Origin: Rotaria socialis
Taxonomy: Eukaryota > Rotifera > Eurotatoria > Philodinida > Philodinidae
DNA length: 64,000 nucleotides
Assembly (NCBI GenBank): GCA_905331475.1
Contig: CAJNYU010001435.1
Location: 62,001-126,000 of the forward strand
Reading direction: 5' to 3'
Shown piece after piece: positions 47,901-61,497 of the stretch. The stretch's first letter is position 1. Each line of letters starts with the position of its first letter. The position numbers and the translations under genes are program-made. The notes under the pieces were generated by a model. That model was not told the origin of the DNA. It was given only the letters and a program-made list of their open reading frames with translations, and ran no database searches.

Positions 47901-50900
47901 AATGAACATTTGTAAAAATGAAAATCTACCGCAGTCAATTTGCTTAGAACAACACCGAATGCTGGTTGAATACCGCCATTGCATAGACATGAGACGCAGC
48001 CAATAAATATATATTTCCATTCTCGTTTGTTCATTTTTAACATTGCAACAGTCGCACTCGGTTTTTTTACCTAATCAAAGCAAAGTGATTGAAAGTTGAA
48101 TATATTATTTTTCCTCCCTACCTCAACATTTTCTTCATCAACTGCATCGTCACTAGTTTCTGAACTCTTTTGCTTACCATACAGTGCAATCTTAACCGAT
48201 GGTGTCATACTAACGATAGTTGAAGCACGCTTTCTTGAGAAGCCTAATGGGGCCTCGTCAGTTTTGGCAGGTACAGTCGATTGATTCAATTCAAAAGCTA
48301 ATTGTGCTTCTTCTTCAGCCTTAAGTAGATTTTGTTGTTCAACAAGACTATAATAAGTTCCACGTAGACGCATCAATGATTCATGATCACCTTCTTCAAT
48401 AACTTGACCTTTGTGCATGACAATAATTTTATGAGCATTACGAATTGTCGATAGACGATGTGCAATGACTAATGTTGTACGGCCTATAGTGATAGCGATT
48501 CATGAATATTATAATGGCAATAGTTCGATTAAATTTCCAGTATTTATACCTTGAGCAGCACGATCCAAAGCTTCTTGAACTATTTTTTCACTTTCATTAT
48601 CAAGCGCACTAGTTGCTATTATATAGCAAAATTCAAACTTAATATAAAAAATGAAATATTTATTCACCTTCGTCCAGCAGTAAAATTTTTGGATCGCGAA
48701 TTAATGCTCGAGCAATTGCTAAAAACAATTTCATAAGATAACAACAACAATGATGATCAACATTCCCACGTGTGCTCCTAGTGCACACTTACCAATTCTT
48801 TGTTTTTGTCCACCTGAGAGTGTAGCTCCACGATCACCAACTCGAGTTTCATATTTCTACAAAAAACAATACATATGCACGCAAACAAATCGCATAAACA
48901 ACAAAACCGTAAGTATATCTATTACTTACATCAGGTAAATCCATAATGAAATTATGTGCATTCGCCATTTTTGCTGCTTCATGAATTTCTGCATCAGTTG
49001 CTGTATCTCTTCCGAATAGAATATTTTCTCGGATAGTTGCTTGAAATAAAATTGGCTCTTGACTAACAACACCAATATGTTCTCTTAGCCATTTTAAATT
49101 GTATTCATCGACTTGATGATCATCAATAAAGACTGAGCCTGCGTCAGGATCATAGAATCGTTGCAATAATTGTACACATGTTGATTTTCCTGAACCGGAT
49201 GATCCAACAAGAGCAATGGTTTGACCACGCTTAACATCAAATGAAATGCCATCAAGAATTTTGACGCCAAGTCGTGATGGGTAAGTAAAATGAACATTTG
49301 AAAAACGAATATCGCCGGTAAGACCAGCTTTTTTCAAACCCGTTTTGGAATTGCTATGAATTTTAGATGGCTATGAAAGATATAAATTAGAAAGAAAAAC
49401 ATTTTGATCGACTTGAATCAGTGTGTTGTCTTCTTACATCATCAATAATTTTCCACACGGCATACGCAGCACCTCGTGCTTGAGTTAACGCTTGAAAGTG
49501 TGGACTAGCTTGACCCAAATTGAAAATAGCAATAATAATCGCAAAGAATACCTAAACATAACAATTGTTATAAGAAAAAAAAGAAGAACACTTCAATTCA
49601 AATGATTTTAAAAGCTATTTTGTATATAATTATCGAATGACTATATATATATATATATCTTGTTTTTACTTAATTCGATATTCTGTAAGCTTTTAAAAAT
49701 AAATCATTAATTCATTTTTGAGTGTTTTCAACGTACAGTGATAACATCACCAATACTATATCCTTCGTCTCGAATCAATTTTGCTCCGTACCAAAATCCT
49801 ATTATAAAAGTATACTTTACATCGACGATAAATTCATTATTACTATGACTAACATACCTAGTGCATATGCACAATAGATAAAAAACCAAACAGTACCCAT
49901 CGTAAAACCGTTTATTGCACCTCTTTTTATACCATTCTTTTTAGCGTCACCAAGATGCTTTTCATATCTATCAAAAACATATAATTACATTGTTGCGGAA
50001 AAAAAAAGAAAACAGTTAGTGCATTTGATTATCAAACTCAAACCTTTCCTGTTCTCGCCTTTGCCCATTGTAAGCGAGCACTGTACGAATCGAACTAAGT
50101 ACTTCTTCAGCAATGGCTCCTGCTTTACCATAAGCTTTTAATTCCATTGCTGTCAAACTAGAAGCAAGCTAGAATTAAATACGATAATAATCAATTTTCA
50201 TATTTTTGTTTTTCTGTATTAAATACGAAAAAAACGATACCCTCGAAAACAGCACAGCGGAAGTAAATAGTAATGGAGATATCGATAATATAACCAATGT
50301 TAATTTCCATCCTTTGGCAAAGCCTATACAAGATAGTGATTGAAACTTATAAATTGAAATTCATGTAAAAATAAATATTTATAAACTTACCAATACAAAA
50401 GCCAGTAATAAATGCAGATAGAAATTGTGCTGCTGCACCGAGTTTATCTCCAATACCATCATGAATTTTATTGACATCATCTGTCAATTTCGTATTCAGT
50501 TCTCCAGCTTTGTGTAAATCAAAATAGACCATATCTTTTCGTAGAATGGATTGAAATAATCTTTTTCTAATAGTTTTTGTTTGCTTTTCAGCTGCCATAC
50601 TCCAAAATGCTACTTGGAGATAACCCATCACAATACTAACACAACCGAGAATGACCAAATAGTTCGTTTGTTGCTTTATTTGACTTTGAAAATCGAGTGT
50701 TATATTAAGGTTACAAATACTAAATAATAAGTAATTATTACTTTTGAAAATTTAGTTCTTCTCTCTAAATATAGACTTACGATAGTGATGATAAAAAATT
50801 CGATGCTGTCAATTGGTAGCCTGCTGGACAATACTGAGTAGAAAGGGCTGTATAATTGAGTGTACACAAATCAGTAGATCGGCTAGTAAATGAAGTTAGA

Positions 50901-51312
50901 AGGTTTCCAAATACAAGAACCATAAGGGGCAAAAGAACGCCATTGCCCAGCCCTCCAAAAGTACCAATTAACATATAAATTATATCGATTCGTGCAGCAT
51001 ATCGAAACTTAAAAGTCAATTACTATTCTTATTTTACATAGAAAATAAAAATCATCATTACTTACCAAACTTCGAAAACCAACGGCTTCGACGGGTATTT
51101 TATCTTTCTCTTTGCCAGGAAGCTTTTCCGGTGAATCCAACTCATTTGAATTACCTTTTTCCGTCGACGAAGTAACACTACATATATATTAGAAGTGTAA
51201 AAAAACATTAGCATAATTGTTTATTATACTTTTCATCAATAATTTGATCTTGATGTAAACCAGCGATACTTCTATCGTCGCCAGGTATCTTTGCTACTTG
51301 ACTGCCAGTCAT
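44926..51312 (-). CDS. ABCB1: Full-length ABC transporter, subfamily B (P-glycoprotein type)
   Basis: This is an ATP-driven exporter with the TMD-NBD-TMD-NBD layout; family members export amphipathic compounds at the plasma membrane. The start is ATG 51310-51312 ([18 protein letters not shown]), followed by about 25 short exons. TMD1 includes [23 protein letters not shown]1 has Walker [11 protein letters not shown]-loop VSQEPILF, signature LSGGQKQR, Walker B ILLLDEATSALD and the H-loop in [10 protein letters not shown] charged linker (about 48100-48330) includes RKRASTIVS, a possible basophilic kinase site. NBD2 has [37 protein letters not shown] and TIAHRLSTI, ending AIRKTM. Both ATP sites look complete. 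An intron cuts the NBD2 Walker A codons, with a tiny exon (about 45934-45951) for QRIALVG. One TMD2 intron (about 47166-47755) houses a dispersed repeat. Orthology to human ABCB1 specifically is not claimed. Confidence 0.94.
47169..47700 (-). mobile_element. Dispersed repeat, copy B, inside an ABC-transporter intron
   Basis: This is the longer copy (about 530 bp) of the repeat also found at 14234-14480. The shared termini are TTTCCACATTT plus the GCACTTTTTGCAGTACACAT and TAGAATGACTCATATGTCCC blocks at one end and the GTGTACTCA...TGAGTACAC palindrome at the other. Its unique middle (about 47310-47640) has no coding frame I recognise. It lies between the exon ending in MLVTMFLQ and the exon starting [15 protein letters not shown], so it is spliced out. 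In this copy the element runs in the sense direction of the host gene, while copy A is antisense to its host. Confidence 0.82.
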
Positions 51313-52426
51313 TATTCAACTTTTATTCTACTGGAATGCGCAGCATCAATGGTTATAAATTTCATCCGTGTTTTTTTTTCTTTATTTTTTTTTCTGCTTT
51401 TTTCTCGTTCTCAGAAGCGTTTCACGGCAATATTTTACACACGTACTTCAATGCTATACGTCATTCAGCCCACAATACAAGACACAACAACTCTTCTCAA
51501 ACATAATGCAGCATAAATAGATCTCTTATTTTACTTAATGCGTTGTGGACATTGTTCAGGTAAATATATGTTAAAAGAACTGATAGTACGTTCCATAAGT
51601 GCGATGCGTACACTATGCAGATGCGTGAAGTTATATTTTTCTATAGACAACATTGAATAAAACTATTTTTTTAAATTCTACTCTATTTGCTTAACAAATA
51701 ATAATAAAAACATTTATCGAATATATTCCATGGAAGCAAGATTTTTTTTCGAAGCAAATGCTATGTTGTAATCATTTTCGAATAGTTCGTTAAAGTACGA
51801 TGTCGACGAGAACCTGAATATTTATTCACTGCATAAAACATAGACGCTTAAACAAAATAAACAAATCGAAAAAGAACGAAAAATCGCCGGTTAAATAAAT
51901 GAAATGCGAAAGAAAAAAGAACGAACCGATTAGATTTAATTCACCGTATGATTTTTATTTTTCTATCGTATTTCGTTTTCAGTCTTTTTTTTACGAAACC
52001 AGAACGTGCGATGCAATTCACAATGTTCTTCATTTTATTCGCACAGTGAATTGTGCCTGTTAATGTTCTTGAAATTAGAAAACAACAGATTGTGAAGTAT
52101 AGCGAAGAATTAATGCTAATTTAAACTAATAATTGGATAGACCAATTCATTTTTTCTTAATAATTAGCATTTCGAATTTTAAGAATAGAAGGCATTGCAT
52201 AAAAACAAAACTGATTAAATCAATAGATACTTTATTAGAAATTATTTATTATTCTCAAATTTAGTCGTAAAACATTACGACAAAGTAGAGTCTTATAAAT
52301 TCGTTAAAAACAAAAGAACGTAATAGACAACAGATACATGAGTCAAAATTGTACAATAAACATAAAAAAATGCAAACAACATTAATATCTCTATATTGTG
52401 AATAGTTCTGCGATTCGAAACGAAAA
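51313..52426. other. Intergenic, no gene seen
   Basis: About 1.1 kb lies between the ABC transporter start and the ROR stop. It contains T-rich and A-rich runs and presumably the ABC promoter. Open frames here on the plus strand are low-complexity Phe/Ser-rich and not credible. Confidence 0.5.
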
Positions 52427-55400
52427 TTAGACTTCAAAACGAATACCCTCTTTATCAGCAATCACCGATTGTGGAGCAGTTCGTCCACTAGTTGAAAATG
52501 TGTCATTACGCACAAATGATGATGGTGGTAACGGTGAAATAAATGTTCGGTATTTTGGCGTTTGTATGTCTCCATGATTTACAACAGGTGGTACATCAAC
52601 TAAGGACGATGATGTTGTTGATGACAATGTTCCTGACTTTTCTTCAAATTGTCGAAATCTTTTCATCAAGTCAGTAAATGTCGGTCGTTGTTCGCTGAGT
52701 TCTTCCCAACATGAGCACATTAATGCATAGATTCGTTTTGGACAATTCATTGGACAAGTTAATAATTTTCTATCGCGTATCATTTCAATTACTTCTGGAT
52801 TTGTTCGTCCATAATATGGTTGTATACCATAGGAAAACATTTCCCAAAGGAGAACACCGAACGACCAAACATCTGACATTTCAGTATAAATACCTGATAG
52901 CAAAGATTCTATTGCCATCCATCGGACAGGTAATGAACGATTAGCGATCTTATAATAATCTGCATCATATTTTGGACGGTAACGTGCAATATTAGAAATT
53001 TTGATGTCCATATGTTCAGAAATGAGAATATTTTTGGCTGATAAATCATTATGAACAAAATTCTTTTCAGCTAAATAAACCATGCCCGATATAATCTGTA
53101 TTGATATATAAAGAAAATCAGTGAGATCACGTTGTTGATACAGCGAAATTGCTGTTGAACGTTGTAATAAATATTCATGTAAATCTCCATCATTTAAACG
53201 TTCATAGATCATTAATGAAAGTGCATTTTGTGGTTGCATACAAATACCAAGTAGACAGGATATATTCGAATGGCGTATATGACGAAAAACTAAATAGAAA
53301 TATTTCATTTAGTAAAGAAATTTGAGAAAAAAACAAACAGTGCGTATTGAATTACTTTCTATTTCACGTGAATATTCTTCACGATTTTGTGGTGATGCAA
53401 ATTCAGTTTGTAACGTTTTTATTATACATTTCTGTGAACTATCAACAAATTCACCTTTATATATTCGTCCAAAATCACCTAAAAAACAAATTTTAATCCA
53501 TGAAAAATCAAATCTTAAAAAGAATAATATGCATTTACCTTCACCAAGTTCTTGTAAAATTCTTATATTTGTGAATGGAATTTCAGCTAGAGAACTTTCT
53601 GATAATGGATTTTGAAAATTTGGATGTTTTATTTCCGATTTAAGTAATGTTTGTCGAAGGTGTGTGTTTGTAAAATATGTATTTGATGATGATGACGACG
53701 ACGGTATATAACGTGGATTTGGTTTATTAATATTTGTCGTTATGGATGGACGAAAAGGTGACGATGTAACCGTATTAATAAGATGTGTAGACTTTTTAAT
53801 TGGTGTTGATGTCGATGAACATGTTGACAGATGACTATTATTATTATTTTTACGATGGCAACGCCAGCATATAATTACCATTATGAGACATACAGCAACA
53901 GGTGCAGTAATAACACATAAAATAGTCAATATGTGTGATGTTGATGTTTCTGGATGTCGAGTTGTTGAACGAGAATTTGATGATGAGGAATCTAAATAGA
54001 TAAAACCAATAAAAAATGATTAAATTAAAATAGATGTGTTCTTTTGACAGTATTTTACTTCTTTCACTTTCACGCTATTCTGTATTAAAATCAATGTTTA
54101 GATCTTTTAAAAACTAGCGAATATGACTCATTCAGTTTTTTTTATCCACATTCTTCGAAAGGTCTTCATTGCCAGAATTTCAAATTTAGAGGAAAATTTC
54201 CTAAAATGCCAAATTCGCAAGTCCACTTTTTACCAACTCGGTGATAAATTTCACTTTCAAATACTAATGCTGGTTCAAAAGAACACTGCGAGCTCGTTTT
54301 CATAATCCATATATGAAATTTTAGTTTAGAATGCAATTCATAAAGAATTCCATTGGTGTCTAACACCTTTATTTGGATTTTATTGCGCTGCGTAATATCG
54401 TACACAAATATGCTTTGTAATTCGATATTCTACATATTTCGCAAATTTTTGATTTAATATGGCAAAAATATTACCATATCTTTCAATGACGTATGTAGAA
54501 TATGAATTTTTCATTTCATATCTAGATGATCTTAGAACACTTCTCACTATTAAATCAAACGCCAACTCGAAAGATAATGCCACTTATGATTTAACACTTG
54601 CCTCTTTATATTCCTACTTTAGACGTATCGTAGAAATGAAGAACACTACAACTATTATCTTTCTCTCTTTCTTTCTTCTCGTATCAGCGATTAATAAATA
54701 CATTGATATACAATACTAATGAGTGATAAAATTGCCATACTAACACTTTCTATACGTTATCGGCGTATGCACAACAGTTTCAACGAATTTATAATCAAAA
54801 CAAAAAAGATTATGCAATTAAATTTTTCATCTCTCATCTAATCATACAAAAAGTATATCAAACACGAAAACGTACTTTTACTCTTCGGACGACTTGATAC
54901 TGTTTGATTAATAATAATACATGTTGAATCATCACTGGTCGGTGGTAGATTATCACATGTCGGTATCTTTTGTATAAGTTGAACTAGTAACAAAACGCAT
55001 ATATTTTGTTTTCTCTATTTAAATTATTGATTTGAACTTACGATTAGAATACATTTGTGGTAGTTTATCATTAAATAGATTTGAACATGCATGATTTTGA
55101 AAATATTCACATGAATGACGACATATAGAACGTACACTAAAACGATCGTTGTCACATATTGGATATGCAAATAAACATATCATTTGTAATAACAATTGAC
55201 CACATTCTTTTGATAATAATTCATTATTAGTAACAAAATTTAAATTTTCCATTAAATTTTTCTCAATCTCATTTTGATTTGTTGTTGATATATATTGAGA
55301 CGATATTATCGGACGACAAATACTACCCGTATATTGTTCACATTTTAATTTATTTGTTTGTTCATCACTATTTATAACTATTTCTGGTTGAAAATCAATT

Positions 55401-57370
55401 GATGGTAATCTTCGATAAAGAAAAAAACATAAATCATTATGAAAACTAAAAACAATGTTTTGTTTTTGTCTTACAATTCATCATTTGAATCAGTATCATC
55501 GATATCCACTATGATAGAAAGAAGAAAACATAGATTGATTAATGAATTGATAAGAGAAATTGTTTTTAGCTACCGGGATTTTTAACTCGAACAAATCCAG
55601 TTGATGCTAACGTTTGAAAACCATTCGATACTTCACATGTATAGAAACCAGCTTCGGATTCTTTTAAATTCTTTAAATTAATACTAAAAATAACAAACGT
55701 ACAGATATAGAAAAATAAGTTTGCTATTATCTATGTGGTATTTTGTTTATTACCTAGATCGGAATGCACTTTGATCAATAGAAAAGCGTCTTTTATCAAG
55801 CGGATTATTGTATCTATACCAATTGAATGATACTGTATGGGCTGATTGAACTTGACATTCCAAAATAACTGTGCTACCACCATTTTCTGTTATATTTTTT
55901 AATGTTTTTATCCATTGCATAGAAGTTGATGCTAATAAATTCGATGGTCGAGTACTTAAAATGAGGAAAGAAAAAATTACACCTGATCGATCATATAATT
56001 GCATTGAGAGGAAAAAAATTGATAAACGCATTTAAATATCATTATCATGATTAGATGAGATGCTTTGTTTTCTTTTGTCAAGGTAAATTCGATAAGGATC
56101 TTTTACTCATCAATCTTAGCTTATAAATACATATATGAGCTTCTTTGCTCTATTGATTAGGTAAGAAACCCTTGAGCGGTTTCTTCGTCTTTCTTTCTTT
56201 TTTTTACGTGATTGAACAACCATTATGTTGTTGCCTTGTACTTACACGGCTGGAACACGCACGAGACAATTTATATTTCTGATTGACGGATGTATGTATG
56301 AAGCAATATTTCTCGTTTATCCGCGTATGTCAGGCTTCCTATTCATATCGTCTCCGCCAAAGATCAACAATGACTATCAATATACTTCTATATGTATATT
56401 GTATGTAATACCTTAAGATTACTGGAGTTGGTTGATTGACAATTGTGTTTGCTACTTGTGCTTGACGTTGATTATTGTTGTCGTTGTTAACTGGTGACAG
56501 ATCACCGAACGGCACAAGTCCAATGAAGAGAAAAAGAAGACGACGAAAGCCTAAAGAAGAAAAATAAAGTAGCAACTATATATCAGATAGGTGATAACTT
56601 TGTGTTGTTCTTCCTGGATGATTGCATTAACACAGGGTGAGAGAGAGAGAGAGAGAGAGAGAGAAAACGCTGTGTAGCATAGAAAAGGAAGCTGCAAATA
56701 TGCACTTGGCACCCATGACTATAATGCCACACGAGAAATCAATCTGCTGTCTAAACATTGCGCTTGATCAACATATGTAAACATTCATATATGTTTTGCA
56801 CTCTTTCCGATACGCTACGCTACTAGTTCTTTTCTTTTACAAGTGTTTGGTAAGCAGCGGGTTATGCCTTGAGTAAATAGCAAGATACGAGTGTGTCAAG
56901 AGTTTTAAAGCTCTTAACATGAGAGGCAACCAAAAATCATTAGCGTTTTTCGGTAGTTAGTAATGATGGTCATACTTACAAGCATACATATTCAATAAGT
57001 ACACTTGTATGCTTAATAGTAATAATAATAATAATAATATTCTTAATCCGAATGTTAATAATAACTGTTGAACGAGAGAATAAGAAAAAAAAAGAACGAG
57101 CTCTTCTGATATGATCTAGTGAGGTTTTTTCTTCTTCTTCTTACCCGTCATTAGATATCTGTCCTTCGAATTGATAAGAAACAAGAGTAGAAAGTCAAAT
57201 GATGTGCATATCTTATAGAGAAATATAATAATGATCAACTAGGTTCTTTCTTTCGTACAAGATGAAGACATGAAAATGTCAAGGCTTGAGTTTATTATAT
57301 ATGCATATATATATATATATATATATATTTATGTTTCCTAATCGTTAAATTACTTACCAAATATATTCAT
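52427..57370 (-). CDS. Ror: ROR-type receptor tyrosine kinase-like protein, probable pseudokinase, no kringle seen
   Basis: ROR receptors bind Wnt ligands through a Frizzled-like cysteine-rich domain. The model starts with a 13-nt exon (57358-57370, MNIF). A signal exon (56412-56550, FRRLLFLFIGLVPFGD) is followed by an Ig domain (VILECQVQSAHTVSFNWYRY, EAGFYTCEVSNGF), a Frizzled CRD (SICRPIISSQYIS, CGQLLLQMICLFAYPICDND, CRHSCEYFQNHAC), one TM helix (TILCVITAPVAVCLIMVIIC) and a kinase domain. The Gly-rich loop (LGEGDFGRIYKGEF) and VAIK-type Lys (CIIKTLQ) are present. The HRD motif is HND (VHNDLSAKNILI) and DFG is NIA (KISNIARY, Asn codon 52992-52994). Also present are the ROR signature DADYYKIANRSLPVRWM and SDVWSFGVLLWEMFSYG. 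The tail ends DKEGIRFEV. Between CRD and TM I see an intron of about 880 bp but no kringle. Confidence 0.88.
56639..56663. repeat. (GA)n microsatellite in ROR intron 1
   Basis: An uninterrupted GA run of about 25 bp inside the first, roughly 0.8-kb intron of the ROR gene. An (AAT)n run lies in the same intron near 57016-57038, and a (TA)n run lies near 57303-57328. Confidence 0.9.
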
Positions 57371-60300
57371 GGGTATTAATGTTGAATTGTTGTGACGATA
57401 ATGAAGAAAAATATGAAATTTTTAGTTAACTGTGACTAAATGATTGTCAACTGGAACAATAATTAACGCATTGAATAATTTTCATCGATCTAAAATAGTA
57501 CAAATGGTTTGATTCGTTTTTTTACATAATAAACAAACTAAATCATATTCTCTTCTTGTTCACATATGTGAACATATATGCAATCCATGATGTGACACCA
57601 ATAACTCTACAAGATGCCGCACACACCAGCGAGGGAGAGAGAGAGAGAGAGAGTAAGAAATGCGAATGTATGCATTATCGTCATTGCTCGTTGGCTATAT
57701 GAGTTGTTCTCTCGTTTTCTCTCACCATCTCCTTCTCGCTCTCTCCCTCTATGTCTCTCGCTTTTTCTTTATGTACAATTACTATATGTAAGGTCATCTT
57801 GTCAAACTGGCATGAAACAAAAAAAGAAAGAGAAGGGACTATTTCAATTCATCTCTATTCGTAGAATAGTCTAGTGTTATAAGCCTTCATATATTCTTAT
57901 ATGGCTGAATTTATAAATTATTCGATTTTTTTGCTGGTTCTTTTGTTTGAACGCAAGCAAATATTTTCAATAAATTTTGAATTATGCGAATGCACATAGT
58001 GTTCTCAAGAGAGAGCGAGGGAAAAAGTCATTTATAATAAACGTTATGATTGAGTTTATAAAAATGGTTTTATGATTATTTGACACAAAAGAAAATTAAA
58101 TGAAACAAATGTGTAGATGCTAATAATTATGAGTTAGTTTTTCTAATTGTCTGATCGCGATAGGCAAACACATACGTTTTATATAGAATGAGTAGTGGCG
58201 CCGGTTCACTTCTTCTTCTTCTTATCTTTCACTAACATTTACACATGCATACGTCGTTCGTACTATGTTTATTATGAGAACATTATTAACACTTATCAAA
58301 CTCAACTATAGCGGCAAAGTTTTAAGCAATTGTCATATATTGAACATGACTGTGAGAATAATAAACTGTCTTCGATCTCAAGCGGCTCTATAGATGTTAC
58401 AAAAAGAAAATAAATTCTACTTCAAAGAATCATGTATAAAATAAATTATTGCTTAGTAATTTTCTATGCCTTATCCAGCGACCTTCTTTTACTCTACCAC
58501 CATATCTGAACAGAGCAACAGTAGTATATAGGGAGTAGAGCGGACGTTGATCTAAGCCAGACGGTCAACTCAAACTTGTCAAACGTTCACTGACTCTTAC
58601 AATTGCCATATGAATGTATTCATAAAGAGAGACGTTAATTCATTCTCATCGGACAGAACAAGTGTGTGCATATTGTTGATTTATTGTATTTTAACTCATT
58701 ATATACGTGTATAGCTGTGTTATTCTATAATTCATTTTCGACTACTACTACTACGATCGTTACCTTCTTACCTGCAGACGTGATTTGATATCATCCATAT
58801 ACACAACACACAAAAAAAAAGGAAAAGAAAAAGAAAAACAAAACGAAAACAAAAGAGCAAAACGAGCTCATGTAAAAAGTACAAGAGAGTGCTTTAGTGA
58901 ATATACGAATGTGTTATATAGCATCTGGTCATCTCTATTCACCGATTTCAATAATCGATTTTGTCTGCACATCGTTCAAAATGATTGCATGATATGATAT
59001 ATATATATATGTATCAAATGGGTAATAGAACCTATAGCACACCCTTGCATAGTGTCTCTGGATGACGAATGATGATATGGTGTTGGTAGTGGTATCAAGT
59101 CTTATTTCTCTCTCAATTGTCTATCTACGTACATATATATATATGTGTGTGTGTACGCGTGTATTATTATTATTATTGTTAGACGCATAGCCTATATTCA
59201 ATGATGCTCGAAGCATTTCTTCTCTTTTCTTTTTCTTGATTGAAATAAAAAAAGCTGTGAGAATCAGCTTTCTTGTTTTTCCATGTATAGTTCTATAATC
59301 CATTTTCACACACATATTATCGTATAAGATATTCGTCATCAGCTTTAAGAAAAACAACTATATTATTAATTTTTTTTTCAACAACAATTCATTTCTCACT
59401 TCTACTTAGTGCTATTAAACAGAATATGCAGATGAATCGAATGATATCTATATCTATATATATATATATATATATTATGTAAGTTGAATATGGCAATGAT
59501 AACAGATTGATTTTTACCATATACTAAAGCAAAAATTATACATTTATATCTGAATGTATCGAACCATTTAGCTATATGTTGTGTCTCGGGAGAGAAAGGA
59601 ATGAGAATGAGAAAAAACGTTGCTTAAATAAACGTTCTATTTGAATCATAGTTTTGTTTGTCTTGTCTATATTCGTTGTTAGCCTATTTTTCTATATCAA
59701 TAGATATGATATGCAAGAGAAAACTTGTTCAATCATAGGGTGTCAGCAATCATCTACGTCATTATGATTTGATCATCACACTCTAGCCGCTATGTGGCTT
59801 GTCAGTACGATGTTATTAAAGTGTTCAATTCAAACAACTCATCAATCGTACTGGTCAATCTCGATTTCTTTCTTTTCTTTTTTTTAATGTTAGAATGTTC
59901 ATGACAGGTGACCATTTTTCTTCTCATCGATGAGCTTCTTAACAGATAGGTTTCGAAATTTTTATTTTTGTTTGTTTCATCATTATTTTATCTAAGCAAA
60001 AAAAACATTACGAGAAAAGAAAAAGGTTTTTTTTTCCTACTCATTTGCCCTCAAGGGTTAAATATTAGTCTTATCATCGTTGAATTAAGGCAACAGATGT
60101 TAACTGGCGAAAGTGTTGATGGCTTGGTCTCTTTGCAACAGACGACCGTCAAGTGAAGTACTAATGTCGCTTCGTTTCTTGTCATTTCAACGGACAGCTG
60201 CATAAAAGGCCATCTTCAAATGATGCATGTTCATAATCAATGAAAATCGACTAATTTGATGATCTGATAAAATTTTACAATTATTATTGTTTAACCGTTA

Positions 60301-60974
60301 TTATTATTATTCTTAGGCGCTTTTCCAATATTTTGACAGATGATGACGGCGACGCCTATCTATGTATAACTCTTATATGATTATATGGATAGATGCGTTC
60401 ATCGTTCATTTACCGCCTGCTGAGAAAGGATAGCCCAGACATGACTAAAGAAAAGTACACAATAATCAGAATGTTCTAGTCAATTTGATTATATGATAAT
60501 TTACAAATGTATTTATCGATAATCACAAAAGAACAAAAAAAAAAGGAAATTCCCGAGAATGTTAAGATTACATGTAAAAGAATATGTAAGATAAATATAG
60601 AAGCAAAACAAAATTGTTCACAAGAAATTCTATACCATCATCCAGCGATATTATTTGCCTTCGCATAAATTTTGGAAGTAAGTTCGAAACAAGCAGAAAA
60701 AAAAGAAGCTCATGGACATGTCAATCGCAACTAGGCAAACGAAAAGTTCATGAATATTTTTTTTACGGATTGTATAATATAAACAACGGAGCGTCTATTT
60801 ATTATTTTGTTTTGTTTATTATGTCTGAGGAAACAAGCGATCTTTTACTCGACACTTTGTCGTCATCAAATTTCAAAGGATCGTTTTATGACAAGAAATA
60901 AAGGAACCTATTGAAAATAAACAAGTATTAGGTGATACCAATGATTATAATAAATCACTGTTATCTCTAGTAAA
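57371..60974. other. 3.6-kb intergenic region rich in simple repeats
   Basis: No gene recognised. Simple repeats include (GA)n at about 57635-57653, a CT-rich stretch near 57715-57765, (TA)n runs near 59000 and 59455-59474, GT/TA runs near 59133-59152, a TTATTATTATTATTG run near 59163, and several long A or T tracts. It probably contains the ROR promoter at its left edge. Open frames here are short and low-complexity. Confidence 0.5.
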
Positions 60975-61277
60975 CAGGGGCGGCGGAGCGTCATTAAGTT
61001 AGGTGTGGCTCATAATATATTTTTTTCTACTGGGGAATTTTAAGAAAGCATCCAGTAGAAAATAAGTCTTCTTTTTATTGAACGTCAGTAAAAATAGAAA
61101 TTGCCAGTATAAAAACGAAGATTGGAAAATACCAAAATATACTTTTGTTTCCACCTACTTTGATGCAAGAATAAAAAATAGCAATAATCAGTACAAAAGC
61201 AAGTGAGACTGAGCCTCATCTTGCGAAATCTAGGTGAGGCTCAAGCCTCGTGGGTCTCAGTGACTCCGCCGCCATTG
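60975..61277. mobile_element. hAT-type MITE (family C), 303 bp
   Basis: The left end is CAGGGGCGGCGGAG and the right end, reverse-complemented, is CAATGGCGGCGGAG, giving short terminal inverted repeats. Flanks are CTAGTAAA (60967-60974) and CTAATAAA (61278-61285), an 8-bp target-site duplication with one mismatch. The size, 8-bp duplication and CA-NGG terminus fit a hAT-derived MITE. Near the right end is an inner hairpin built on GAGGCTCAAGCCTC. No coding frame. The element ends about 100 bp before the 5S rRNA gene. Confidence 0.82.
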
Positions 61278-61377
61278 CTAATAAAAGTTATGCCAACGGA
61301 ACAACATTAAAAAGTCACGAACCGAGATGTTTCTTTACAAATTATGAATCAGTTCAATGAAATAATGCATCATGAAT

Positions 61378-61497
61378 GCTTACGGCCATACCACGTTGAA
61401 TACACCAGTTCTCGTCCGATCACTGAAGTTAAGCAACGTCGGGCTCGGTTAGTACTTGGATGGGTGACCGCCTGGGAATACCGAGTGTCGTAAGCTT
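61378..61497 (+). rRNA. 5S ribosomal RNA
   Basis: About 120 nt matching the animal 5S consensus almost throughout. It starts GCTTACGGCCATACCACGTT, includes GTTCTCGTCCGATCAC and GAAGTTAAGCAACGTC, and the internal promoter C-box region GGATGGGTGACCGCCTGGGA. The 5' GCTTACG and 3' CGTAAGC ends pair to form helix I. A run of T's follows directly, as expected for RNA polymerase III termination. A single copy is present in this window, not a tandem cluster. Confidence 0.97.
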
